A program made the position numbers and the translations under genes. Positions 35,080-44,761 of a DNA stretch of 64,000 nt are shown in pieces. Origin of the DNA: Pseudorhodoferax soli. Its GTDB lineage: Bacteria; Pseudomonadota; Gammaproteobacteria; Burkholderiales; Burkholderiaceae_C. The DNA lies in NCBI RefSeq assembly GCF_003337555.1, contig NZ_QPJK01000006.1:186001-250000 (forward strand). The letters are read 5' to 3'. Numbering within the stretch: the stretch's first letter is position 1; each line of letters begins with the position of its first letter. Below the pieces are notes generated by a model. That model did no database searches. It was not told the origin of the DNA and saw nothing but the letters and a program-made list of their open reading frames with translations.

Positions 35080-35870
35080 TGCAGCGCGGCACGCCCATCA
35101 AGTCTGCCGAGCAGATCGCGATGGCGCGGCGGGCGGGCCATCTGGCCGCCGAGGTGCTCGCGATGGTCGAGCCGCACGTCGTGCCCGGGGTGAGCACGGC
35201 GGCGCTCGACCGCATCTGCCACGAGCACATCGTCAACGTGCAGGGCGCCATTCCGGCCAACGTGGGTTACCAGGGGTATCCCAAGACCATCCTCACGTCG
35301 GTCAACCAGGTCGTGTGCCACGGCATTCCGTCGGAGGACAAGATCCTGAAGAAGGGCGACATCGTCAACATCGATGTGGCCGTCATCAAGGACGGCTGGT
35401 TCGGCGACACCAGCCGCATGTTCTTCGTCGGCACGCCGAGCGTGGCGGCGCGGCGCCTGGTGGAGACCACCTACGAAGCCATGCTGGCCGGCATCCGCCA
35501 GGTCAGGCCTGGCGCGACGCTGGGCGATGTGGGGCACGCCATCCAGTCGGTCGCGCAGCGTGCGCATTTCAGCGTGGTGCGCGAGTACTGCGGGCATGGC
35601 ATCGGGCAGGTCTACCACGAGGATCTGCAGGTGCTGCACTACGGGCAGCCCGGGCAGGGGCTGCGGCTGGAGCCCGGCATGGTGTTCACCATCGAGCCGA
35701 TGCTCAACGCCGGCAGGCGCGAGACCCGGGAGCTGGCGGACGGCTGGACAGTGGTGACCAAGGACCGTTCTCTGTCTGCCCAGTGGGAACACATGGTGGC
35801 CGTGACGCCCGAGGGCTACGAGGTGCTGACCCCCTGGCCCGGCGGCACCGGCACTTACGCGCCGGTCTGA
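35079..35870 (+). CDS. map: Type I methionine aminopeptidase (accessory copy)
   Basis: This 263-residue protein has the complete dinuclear metal site Asp99, Asp110, His173, Glu206 and Glu237, with His81 in VVCHGIP. It removes the initiator Met from nascent proteins. Location away from rpsB/tsf and behind a ParD-like gene suggests that it is a second copy rather than the essential housekeeping one. The start overlaps the upstream stop (TGATG), so translation is coupled. Confidence 0.92.
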   Translation: MQRGTPIKSAEQIAMARRAGHLAAEVLAMVEPHVVPGVSTAALDRICHEHIVNVQGAIPANVGYQGYPKTILTSVNQVVCHGIPSEDKILKKGDIVNIDVAVIKDGWFGDTSRMFFVGTPSVAARRLVETTYEAMLAGIRQVRPGATLGDVGHAIQSVAQRAHFSVVREYCGHGIGQVYHEDLQVLHYGQPGQGLRLEPGMVFTIEPMLNAGRRETRELADGWTVVTKDRSLSAQWEHMVAVTPEGYEVLTPWPGGTGTYAPV

Positions 35871-35949
35871 CACGCTGCCCGCGCGGCACGCGAAGTAGGC
35901 CTGGCATGCCATAACGCACGCTCGGCAGGCCGGCACGTAGCATCGCGCG

Positions 35950-37047
35950 ATGCCCAAGCTCTCCGCCCCTGTCCGCCGATCCCGCGGCCTGCCGCGCACG
36001 CTGGCCGCCTTCGCCCTGCTGGCGCTGTGTGGCGGCCTGGCCCATGCGCAGCCTGCGGCACCGCCGCCGAGCATCGCCCCAGCCGGCAAGGCATGGCGCA
36101 GCGGCGCGGGCTTCCAGTTCGCCGACAAGGAGAAGAGCACGCGCCGCTCCGTCAGCGGCATCGCCTGCGCGCCCGGTGCGGCGCGGGTGCCGGTGTGCCT
36201 CGTGGTGTTCGATGAAGGCATGGAGGCCCGCTTCGCCGAACTCGGGCACGGCAAGCTGAAGCCATTGGGCAGTGGCGTGCGCTTCGCGGTGCCGGGCAAG
36301 GAGCTCGACGCGGAAGGCGCCGCCACCGATGGGCGCTACTTCTACGTCACCGGTTCGCACGCCGTGAAGCGCAGCGATTGCCGGCCGAATCCTGCCAGCC
36401 GGCATGTGCTGCGGTTCCGCCGCGACCCGGCCAGCGGCCTGGCGCTGGGGGGCGCCGCAGGCAGCGAGGTGCCCGCCGGCTACCAGCAGACGACGCGCCT
36501 GCTGGATCTGATCAAAGGCGACGCGCAGCTGCGCAGCAGCCTGGACCGCGGTCGCTGCCTGGGCACGGGGGCGCTGGACATCGAAGCGTTGGCCGTGCGC
36601 GGCGGACGCCTGCATGTCGGCCTGCGCGGGCCGACGCAAGCCGGCCACGCCTTCATCGCCAGCGTCGATGCCGAGGCGCTGTTCGGCACGGGCGATGCGG
36701 CGCTGAGGGTCATCCGTGTGCCCGTGGGTGAACGCCGGGGACTGCGCGACATGGCGGTCGCCGAGGGCGGCATGCTGCTGCTGACCGGCCCGGACGACCA
36801 GGTGGACAGCGGCGATGCTGGCTGGGCCATCGTGCTGTGGAACGACAGGCGGCAGGCCGGCCTGCCCGCCGAGAGCCGCACGCTGGCCACGCTGGACCTG
36901 CGCCGCGTCCACCGCGGCGCCTGCGACAAGGAGACCAAGCCCGAGGCGTTGGCGCTGCTCCAGGAAACGGCGACGGCCTACCGCGTGCTGGTGCTGTCGG
37001 ACGGCATGTGCGATGGCGCGCCGCTGGTGTTCGACATCCCGCGCTGA
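35950..37047 (+). CDS. Secreted DUF3616-like protein
   Basis: This 365-residue protein has a signal peptide (residues 1 to about 34, ending AHA). The mature part resembles DUF3616, a predicted beta-propeller: SVSGIACAPG, VFDEGMEARFAELG, ELDAEGAATDGRYFYVTGSH, DIEALAVRGGRLHVGLRGPT and RGLRDMAVAEGGMLLLTGP. Paired cysteines suggest oxidative folding in the periplasm. Function is unknown. It is a single gene with 79 bp upstream and a convergent DUF502 gene 33 bp downstream. Confidence 0.7.
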   Translation: MPKLSAPVRRSRGLPRTLAAFALLALCGGLAHAQPAAPPPSIAPAGKAWRSGAGFQFADKEKSTRRSVSGIACAPGAARVPVCLVVFDEGMEARFAELGHGKLKPLGSGVRFAVPGKELDAEGAATDGRYFYVTGSHAVKRSDCRPNPASRHVLRFRRDPASGLALGGAAGSEVPAGYQQTTRLLDLIKGDAQLRSSLDRGRCLGTGALDIEALAVRGGRLHVGLRGPTQAGHAFIASVDAEALFGTGDAALRVIRVPVGERRGLRDMAVAEGGMLLLTGPDDQVDSGDAGWAIVLWNDRRQAGLPAESRTLATLDLRRVHRGACDKETKPEALALLQETATAYRVLVLSDGMCDGAPLVFDIPR

Positions 37048-37080
37048 AGCACTGCGGGGCGCCGCTGCCCCTGTGCCGGA

Positions 37081-37818
37081 TCAGGCCGGCGGAGCCGCCG
37101 ACGTTGCCGGGGCCGCCGGCGGCGTCGCCGCCCGCGCGTTCATGTACTGGTTGGTCGTGAGCCCCATGGACACGTAGATGCTGGTCAGCCCCTCGATGCC
37201 CACGTCGGCGCGGCTCACCCAGTCCTCGGGCACGTAGAGCAGGCCACCGCCCACCGGCACCGGCGCCGTCGGCACGAGCACGCCCAGGTAGCGGCGGCCG
37301 CCGTCCATGACGACGGGCTCGGGCGTGCAGAGCAGCGCCAGCACGGCGATTTTCTGGCCGTCGGCCGGCTGTGCCTCGGGATCCGGGCGGCCACCGAAGT
37401 GCAGCCAGACCGGGCTCATGGAGCCCAGGCCGTCGCCGCTCTTGCGCGAGAACAGGTCGACCATGCGCTTGACCACGTCGTAGATGTTGCGCACCAGCGG
37501 AATGCGCTTCATGAGCCGGTCGACGATGCGCTGCAGCCCGCGCTGCAGACCGGCCTGCACCAGCACGCCCAGCACGTAGATGGCAGCGCACAGCAGCAGC
37601 AGGCCCAGCGCGTAGCCGATGGATTCGGAGCGCGTGACGGAAAAGCCGATCGCCACCAGCACCGAGCCGAACAGGCTGGACGGGCCGAACCAAGCCGCCA
37701 GCAGCTGCCAGAACCAGCCCAGCAGCGTCAGCGTGGCGGCCAGCGGCAGGACGGCCAGCAACCCGGTCAGGAAGGGACGGGCGAGGTGTTTGGACTGGGC
37801 CTGCAGGCGGGCGAGCAT
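37081..37818 (-). CDS. DUF502-family membrane protein
   Basis: This 245-residue protein has two predicted transmembrane segments (about 15-38 and 65-87), then the conserved GLQRIVDRLMKRIPLVRNIYDVVKR in parts, SPVWLHFGG, GVLVPTAPVPVGGGLLYVPEDWV and SIYVSMGL. This pattern is diagnostic for DUF502. Function is unknown. The gene starts inside the 3' end of the sulfatase-type gene (52-bp overlap), so it is co-expressed with it. The C-terminal tail is an Ala/Pro-rich extension. Confidence 0.88.
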   Translation of the reverse strand: MLARLQAQSKHLARPFLTGLLAVLPLAATLTLLGWFWQLLAAWFGPSSLFGSVLVAIGFSVTRSESIGYALGLLLLCAAIYVLGVLVQAGLQRGLQRIVDRLMKRIPLVRNIYDVVKRMVDLFSRKSGDGLGSMSPVWLHFGGRPDPEAQPADGQKIAVLALLCTPEPVVMDGGRRYLGVLVPTAPVPVGGGLLYVPEDWVSRADVGIEGLTSIYVSMGLTTNQYMNARAATPPAAPATSAAPPA

Positions 37819-39458
37819 GGTGGTATGGCGACGGGTAGGGTGGGGGCGGGCGATGGTAAAGCCAGGGGGCGGCCGGCGAATGCCCGCAGCAACAGCGGTG
37901 TCAGCCCGTGCATGTCGGCCAGCACGGGGCCGCGTGGCGCCAGGCCCGCGTCGAAGCCGGCATCCAGCAGGCGCTGGCGCAGCAGCGGGTCGTGCGCGAT
38001 CACGTGCACGGGCACGTCCCATGGCGCCTGGTCGCCGCTGACGCCGGAGAAGGCCTGGTGGTCGCCCAGCACGATGGTCACCAGGCCCGGCGGCGCCATC
38101 CGCTGCAGGTAGTCGCCGAGCCAGGTCCATGTGCCGGCGATGGACTGCACGTAGGCCGGCACGGGCGTGCGCAGCGAGACCGGCTCGTCCAGCGCCACGG
38201 CGTGCTGCTGCGCGGTGTAGGGGGCCGGGCCTGCGAGCTGCGCCCAGTCGGCCACGAAGGGTGCGAGCGGGCGGAACGGCGCATGGCTGTCCAGCGTGGG
38301 AAAGACGACGAAGCGCGGCGCGCGCGGTTGCGGCCCGGCCAGCTCCTGCGCGTGCAGCAGCGCCATGGCGGCCTGGTCCGGCAGCCGTGCGGGGCCGAAC
38401 AGCGGGCCGGCGTAGCCCATGCTGCGTGCGTCGGCGATGCGGTCGAAGCCGAAGAAGCGGCCCTCGGGCCAGTCGCGCTGCAGCCCCGGCATCCAGCCCA
38501 CGGTGCGCCAGCCGTGCGTGCCGAAGTGCTGCACCAGCGTGCGGCGCTGGCTGCTGAGCAGCAGTTCGTAGTCCAGCGGGTCGCGCGTGTCCACGCCGCT
38601 GAGCAAGGCGCCATGGGCCAGCCAGGAGCCACCGGCGAAGGTGGGCGAGCGCACGCGTGCCGAGACGGCCCAGCGGCCACTCGCGGCGATGGCCTGGGCC
38701 AGCGCGGCGCGCGGAGCGGCGAGTGCGGCGTCCTGCGCCGGCCGGTCCAGCGTGCTGACGCCGTAGGACTCGGAGAACAGCAGCAGCACGTCCGCGCCCT
38801 GCAGGCCCGCCAGGTCGCTGTCGAAGGCCGGGCTGGGTGTCAGGCGTTGGGCCGCTGCATCGCGCGGCAGCAGCAGCGCCGTCAGTGCGAGCTGGCGGGC
38901 CAGCACGGGCGTGATGCTGCCGGCGAACCAGCGGTACCGGTCCAGCCCGTGCACGCCGTGCGCGGCGAACACGGCCAGCAGCATCGCGCTGGCGCCCAGC
39001 GCCGCGTGGCGCAGCGGCCGGACGGTGAGCGCGCTGCCCAGCATGCGCCAGTTCGCCAGCAACAGCCGGTACAGCAGCCAGCCGGCCAGCGCGAGCGCGC
39101 CTGCGCCCAGCACCACCTGCCAGCGCGCGACACCCTGGTCGGCCAGCGCCTGGCCCAGGTGGCGGCCATCCCAGTAGATGTGCAGCGTGCGGCCGTACAG
39201 CGCGGCCGAACTGACCTCGGCCAGCCGCACCACCGCCAGCACGGTGCAGGCGAGGGCCAGCGTGCGCACCAGCCACTGCGGTACGCCGCCACCCCAGCCG
39301 GCCCAGGCCGCGGCCAGCAGCAGGGCCGCGCAGAGTTCGGGCGCGATGCGCGCCGTCGGCTGCGGCCAGGGTGTGGGGCCGGGGTTGACCAGCGTCAGCA
39401 GCGCGTTGACCAGCAGCAGCGGGACGGCCAGCTGCAGCAGCGGTCGGCTGCCGTTCAC
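37767..39458 (-). CDS. Membrane sulfatase/phosphoglycerol transferase-like protein
   Basis: This protein of about 563 residues has roughly five transmembrane helices in its first 180 residues, followed by a periplasmic alkaline-phosphatase-fold domain. Recognisable segments are DVLLLFSESYGVSTL (first metal site), FVVFPTLDSHAPF and IVLGDHQAFSG (Asp-His metal ligands). The layout resembles LtaS/MdoB-type enzymes that transfer phosphoglycerol or phosphoethanolamine to envelope glycans. The GTG start at 39458 overlaps the YceI stop (GTGA). Exact substrate is unknown. Confidence 0.75.
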   Translation of the reverse strand: MNGSRPLLQLAVPLLLVNALLTLVNPGPTPWPQPTARIAPELCAALLLAAAWAGWGGGVPQWLVRTLALACTVLAVVRLAEVSSAALYGRTLHIYWDGRHLGQALADQGVARWQVVLGAGALALAGWLLYRLLLANWRMLGSALTVRPLRHAALGASAMLLAVFAAHGVHGLDRYRWFAGSITPVLARQLALTALLLPRDAAAQRLTPSPAFDSDLAGLQGADVLLLFSESYGVSTLDRPAQDAALAAPRAALAQAIAASGRWAVSARVRSPTFAGGSWLAHGALLSGVDTRDPLDYELLLSSQRRTLVQHFGTHGWRTVGWMPGLQRDWPEGRFFGFDRIADARSMGYAGPLFGPARLPDQAAMALLHAQELAGPQPRAPRFVVFPTLDSHAPFRPLAPFVADWAQLAGPAPYTAQQHAVALDEPVSLRTPVPAYVQSIAGTWTWLGDYLQRMAPPGLVTIVLGDHQAFSGVSGDQAPWDVPVHVIAHDPLLRQRLLDAGFDAGLAPRGPVLADMHGLTPLLLRAFAGRPLALPSPAPTLPVAIPPCSPACRPSPNTSPVPS

Positions 39459-40060
39459 CGGCGGATGGCCTCGAACTCGATCAGCAGCTGCACCTCGTCG
39501 CCGACCCAGCCGTTGGCCACGCCGTAGTCCATGCCGAAGGCGCTGCGCTTGAGGCTGCCGCGCGCCGAGACGCCCATGGTGTGGACCTTGGTGATGGGCG
39601 AGGGCGCGCTCTTGTTCCAGGTCGCGGTGAGGGTCAGCGGCTGCTTGCGGCCCAGCAGCTCGAGCTCGCCGGCGATCTCGTACTGGCGCTCGCCCGTGCG
39701 CTTGCCGCCGGTCGCGGTGAAGACCATGCGCGGGAAGGTCGATGCGTTCAAGAAGTCGGCGCCGCGCACATGCCGGTCGCGGCCGTTGTGCTGGGTGGTT
39801 GCGCTGTCGGTCTCCACCTCGATGCGCACCGCGCCGAGCTGGCCGCTGGCCTCGTCGAAGCTGTAGCTGCCACTGGCCTTGCGGAACTGGCCCAGCACCT
39901 TGGCGTAGCCGATGTGCTCGACGAGGAAGGCCAGCGTCAGGTGGTCGGGGTCGATCTCGTAGCGCGCGCTCTGCGCGAATGCAGGCAAGGCCGTGAAGAG
40001 CAGGCCGGCGCACAGGCTGGAACACAGGGCACGGCGCAGGCTGGAGCGGGATGCGGTCAT
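39455..40060 (-). CDS. YceI-family periplasmic protein
   Basis: This 201-residue protein has a signal peptide (residues 1 to about 30, ending AFA) and a YceI lipocalin-like domain: YEIDPDHLTLAFLVEHIGYAKVLGQF in pieces, HVRGADFLNASTFPRMVFT, GELELLGRKQPLTL and FGMDYGVANGWVGDEV. YceI proteins bind isoprenoid quinones or similar amphiphiles. It is the first gene of a three-gene overlapping unit with the sulfatase-type and DUF502 genes. Confidence 0.9.
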   Translation of the reverse strand: MTASRSSLRRALCSSLCAGLLFTALPAFAQSARYEIDPDHLTLAFLVEHIGYAKVLGQFRKASGSYSFDEASGQLGAVRIEVETDSATTQHNGRDRHVRGADFLNASTFPRMVFTATGGKRTGERQYEIAGELELLGRKQPLTLTATWNKSAPSPITKVHTMGVSARGSLKRSAFGMDYGVANGWVGDEVQLLIEFEAIRR

Positions 40061-40115
40061 GGGTGGAACTCCGTGGGTGCCGGCGCGCGCGCCAGGCAGG
40101 CGATGTCGATGGTGT

Positions 40116-42131
40116 CTAGACGCCCGCAGGCAAGGCATTGATGCCGTAGCCGGCGAGGGCGGCGACCAGGTTGGCCGGTGTGTGGTTGTTGGCCGAGCCC
40201 GCGCCGTTGTTGGCAAGCTGGTTGCGGGCCGCCGTGGCCGCCAGGAATTTGGCGTCGGCGTCGCCGTTCGTCGTCGCGAACACACGCAGGATGGCAGCGT
40301 GCCCGGCCAGCTCGCGGGCTGCGGCCGCCTGCGTGCTGCGCAGCCCCGAAAGATCCCCGATGGCGTCAAGCCGGCGCCGGTTGGCGCTCTTGAAGTGCGC
40401 CGTGAGCTGGTTCTGCCGGTCCGGCGTGCAGTTGATCCGGATGTCGACCTCGTGGGCGCGGGTGATCTCGTTGTGGCCAGCGACACCCGAGTGCGCGAGC
40501 GCTGCCGTCACCGCCGCGTTCAGCGGATGTTCCAGCTTGCCGATCACGGCCGTGACGGCGTTGATCACGGGCCGGGGCGCCGACGACCACGCGTGGTGCC
40601 ACGACTGGTCGACGCCGGCGCCGGCGTCGCCGGCCCGCATGTGCGGCACCAGGGCCGGGTCCACGGCCATTGCGGCGGCACGCTTGCTGCCATACATCTG
40701 GAAGTACCAGCGGTCTCGGGGCGCAGCGTCCCCGGCGGCTCCGACGACCCCCGCATCTTCCACCTTGCGGTTGTAGTTCTCCAGCGTCACATGGTCGCCG
40801 CCGCTCTTCATGACGACACCACCGAAGTGCGTGCCCCAGCTTTCCTGGCTGGCGCGCATGTACTGGTTGGTGGCTTCGTCGAACTGACGCACGCCGAGGC
40901 CGCCGAGGTCGCGCAGCGCCCCCAGGGACATGCTGCCGTACATGTCGCCGATGTCGGGATCGGCGTATGCGTTGATGCCGAGTGCCTGTTCGCGGCCTTC
41001 CATGGTGGCGGCGAGACCGCCGGGATGGGCGCGCTCGTGGGCGACCTGGTTGTTGATGTTGTTGGGGTCAGGCAGTGGCACGTGCAGCGCACCCATGACG
41101 TTGCCGACGTCCCTGGCATGGGCGTTCAGAATGGCCGTCGTCGAGGGAGTGCCGCGCGCGACATGGTGTGCAAGCTGGTCATACACGCCGTCGGTGCGCG
41201 CGCCGCTGGGGGCGTTCGCGGGCGCGCCCACACCGAGCTTGACGTCGGTCGTCGAGTCGCTCGCACCCGTCAGCCCCAGGGCCACCGCGTCGCAGTTCAT
41301 GTCCGTCTGAAAGTTCGCGGGCACCACTTCGACGAGTTGGTGCGCGGCCGCCATGTTGGCGGCATCCGGCACCCGCACGGTGTTGGCCGGGTTGATCGCG
41401 AGCTTGTCGGCGCCGCCGCGTGCCCGCAGCTGCTCGTTGGCGTGCACCACGAGGGCGGCGTCGGCGAAGAACACGCGGGGCTGGCGTCCCGTGAGGTCCA
41501 CGTCCTCGATGGCCAGGCGGCCGTCGTCGGAGATGCGCAGATCGGCCGTCGGCCCCGGGCCCAGCGCCGGGTTGTCGTCGACGAGGTTCAGGTTGCCGGC
41601 GAAATCGCGGTACGAATTGGTGCCCGCATGCTGCTCCATCGCTGGCAGGGTCGACGCGATCTGCACATTGGCGGCGGCCTGCTGGGCATGGTCGACGCGG
41701 AAGTAGCCCTGGAGCACGGGGCCGGCGGCAGGCTCGGCTGCCTGCGTGGGCGGCACCGTAGGCGCGGCGTGGCCGTCGCGTGCCAGCTGCAGGGCGCGGG
41801 CGCCCATCACGTCTGCTTCGTGTTCCAGCCTTGCCTCGGCGTTGACGGCCATGCTGGCCTGCTTCTGCACCGCCGGGCGCATGCTGCGGCGTTGTGTCGC
41901 GGCGGGGAACAGGCCACCGAGCAACCGGCGCTGGGCCACCATTGCCGGGCTGCCGTGGATTGCCTCGGCCAGTTGGCGCTGTGCCGCGGTGGCGGGGCTG
42001 CCCGCCAGCATGGCCTGCGCGACGGCGGCGGCGCGGGCGCCATGGGCCGTGGCCGGTCCCGGCCGCGCACGGCGCGCGCTGTCGGCGCCTCGGTGTTCCT
42101 GACCGACCTCGGATTTCGCTGCATGGGCCAT
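40116..42131 (-). CDS. Orphan protein with eCIS-cargo-like N-terminus and possible cysteine-protease-like core
   Basis: I do not recognise a named family. The 671-residue protein (ATG at 42131; an upstream in-frame start at 42233 would add 34 residues) has no signal peptide. Residues 44-75 contain two copies of an SPxxxAQRxL motif (SPATAAQRQL, SPAMVAQRRL) and a degenerate third (AATQRR). RLEHEADVMGARALQL (101-116) and VLQGYFRV (139-146) follow. From memory, this ordered set occurs at the N-termini of proteins linked to extracellular contractile injection systems and DUF4157. The core has Cys280 (DMNCDAVALGL), His435 (WGTHFGGVVM) and Glu451-Asn452 (TLENYNR), followed by RDRWYFQMYGSK. That order fits a papain-like fold. 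Only two Cys are present (280 and 568). No injection-system structural gene is in the window. Confidence 0.6.
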   Translation of the reverse strand: MAHAAKSEVGQEHRGADSARRARPGPATAHGARAAAVAQAMLAGSPATAAQRQLAEAIHGSPAMVAQRRLLGGLFPAATQRRSMRPAVQKQASMAVNAEARLEHEADVMGARALQLARDGHAAPTVPPTQAAEPAAGPVLQGYFRVDHAQQAAANVQIASTLPAMEQHAGTNSYRDFAGNLNLVDDNPALGPGPTADLRISDDGRLAIEDVDLTGRQPRVFFADAALVVHANEQLRARGGADKLAINPANTVRVPDAANMAAAHQLVEVVPANFQTDMNCDAVALGLTGASDSTTDVKLGVGAPANAPSGARTDGVYDQLAHHVARGTPSTTAILNAHARDVGNVMGALHVPLPDPNNINNQVAHERAHPGGLAATMEGREQALGINAYADPDIGDMYGSMSLGALRDLGGLGVRQFDEATNQYMRASQESWGTHFGGVVMKSGGDHVTLENYNRKVEDAGVVGAAGDAAPRDRWYFQMYGSKRAAAMAVDPALVPHMRAGDAGAGVDQSWHHAWSSAPRPVINAVTAVIGKLEHPLNAAVTAALAHSGVAGHNEITRAHEVDIRINCTPDRQNQLTAHFKSANRRRLDAIGDLSGLRSTQAAAARELAGHAAILRVFATTNGDADAKFLAATAARNQLANNGAGSANNHTPANLVAALAGYGINALPAGV

Positions 42132-42320
42132 GGCGTGCAAGCCTCCGGATGGGAGTGACAGGGCAACACGGGTGGAGTGGCGTGTGCCGACGGGTGTCGG
42201 GTGCGGTCCACCCGCGGGCATGGGCGGTGCCATGCGGCCCCGCGGGAGTATCTCCTTCCAGCGCGCCGGGTCAAGCGCTGCCTCGGTCCGCGTCGAACTG
42301 GCAACGTGCGCGCCGCCTGG

Positions 42321-43088
42321 TCAGGGGCGGACCTCCGTGGGGCGCCGGCGCGCATGTGCCAGCCACACGATGTCGACGGCGAACGACCAGGCCAGCAGCG
42401 CCAGACTGGCGGCAGCGCTGGCGCTGGACCAGGCTGGCGGAACGACCGGCCCCAGGGACACGATCAGCGCCACGATCTGCACCACGCAGACCGTCTTGCG
42501 CCGCCAGCTCGGTGGCAGCGGCGCGTCCAGCCAGGGCCACAGGCGCGCAGCCAGCACGAAGGCATAGCGCATGCCGCCCGCGGCCAGCACCCAGGCACCG
42601 GCCTTGCCGAACTCCAGCACGAGCGCGCTGAGCACGAGGATCAGCAGCGCGTCGGTCTCCATGTCGAAGCGGGCACCGAAGGCGCTGGCCTGCCCGCGGG
42701 CGCGCGCCAAGGGGCCGTCGACGGCGTCGAGCACGGCCGTCAGCGTCGCCAGCACCACCGCCGCCCAGGCCAGCGGGGGGCGGGCTGCCACCGGCTCGCC
42801 CACCGCCGCGGCCAGCAGGGCGGCCAGCGCCAGCCGCGCCAGCGTGATGGCATTGGCCATGCCGAAGCGCCGGTGCGGCGCGTGGTCTGCCAGGCCCTGC
42901 CAGACGCAGGCCGCGCCCAGGCCGAACAGCACCAGTGCCTTGGCGAGGTACCAGCCGCCGAAACCGGCCAGCAGGCGCGCGGCCAGTGCTGCGGCCAGCA
43001 GCGCCAGCATGGCGCAGCCCAGCGCGAGCGCTGTGTCGCGCTGCAGGGCGGCACGGTCGGGGGCGGCAAGGGCATGGGCGTGGGGCAC
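42321..43088 (-). CDS. CDP-alcohol phosphatidyltransferase-family protein
   Basis: This protein of about 255 residues has six predicted helices. The family active-site signature is intact as DAVDGPLARARG followed by FGARFDMETD, giving the D-x2-DG-x2-AR-x8-G-x3-D-x3-D pattern. It should transfer a substituted phosphate from a CDP-linked donor to an alcohol. The GTG start at 43088 has GAGGAG upstream. It is divergent from the dehydrogenase gene with only 30 bp between starts, which ties it to the adjacent pterin-like cluster. The acceptor is unknown. Confidence 0.85.
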   Translation of the reverse strand: MPHAHALAAPDRAALQRDTALALGCAMLALLAAALAARLLAGFGGWYLAKALVLFGLGAACVWQGLADHAPHRRFGMANAITLARLALAALLAAAVGEPVAARPPLAWAAVVLATLTAVLDAVDGPLARARGQASAFGARFDMETDALLILVLSALVLEFGKAGAWVLAAGGMRYAFVLAARLWPWLDAPLPPSWRRKTVCVVQIVALIVSLGPVVPPAWSSASAAASLALLAWSFAVDIVWLAHARRRPTEVRP

Positions 43089-43118
43089 GGAACTCCTCGA
43101 TAAGATGCCCGACCAAGC

Positions 43119-44116
<998 letters not shown>

Positions 44117-44120
<4 letters not shown>

Positions 44121-44758
44121 CCATCGCATCCACCCTGCAGCACCTCGCCCAGCGCAGCCCGGCCAGTGAACGCAACCGCGAACCCATCCTCGAGCGGCTG
44201 CTGGCCTTGCTGCCGCCCGACGGCAATGCGCTGGAGGTCGCCAGCGGCACGGGCCAGCATGTGGCCTTCTTCGCGGCGCGCATGCCGGGCTGGATCTGGC
44301 AGCCCAGCGACCGCACGGACGAGGCCTTCGCCTCCATCGACGCCTGGTGCGCGCAGGAGGGCGCGGCCAAGGTGCATGGTCCGGTGCTGCTGGATGCGAC
44401 GGCGCCACGCTGGCCCGACGACGGCCCGGCCTTCGAGGCCGGCAGCTTCGATCTCGTGCTGTGCGCCAACATGCTGCACATCGCACCCTGGGCCGCCTGC
44501 GCCGGCCTCATGCAGGGTGCGGCGCGCTGCCTGGCGGCCGATGGCCGGCTGGTGACCTACGGCCCGTATGTCGAAGCCGACGTGCCGACCGCGCCCGGCA
44601 ACCAGGCCTTCGATGCCGACCTGCGCCAGCGCAACCCGGCCTGGGGCCTGCGCGCGCTGGCCGACGTGACGGCCGAGGCCGAGGCGGCCGGCCTGCGGCT
44701 CGCCGAGCGCCACGCCATGCCCGCCAACAACCTGCTCCTCGTCTTCCAACACGCCTGA
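44117..44758 (+). CDS. DUF938 SAM-dependent methyltransferase
   Basis: This 213-residue protein matches DUF938. [16 protein letters not shown] is the SAM-binding motif [15 protein letters not shown] is motif II/III, and [15 protein letters not shown] with [10 protein letters not shown] near the C-terminus are family markers. It probably methylates a small molecule. The gene overlaps the dehydrogenase stop and is followed after 3 nt by the PTPS-like gene, so it belongs to the same transcript. Confidence 0.87.
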
Positions 44759-44761
44759 ACC

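Noticed and set aside
35079-35870. Housekeeping methionine aminopeptidase locus
   Set aside because: No rpsB-tsf neighbours; the operon partner is a ParD-like gene, so it is better treated as an accessory copy.
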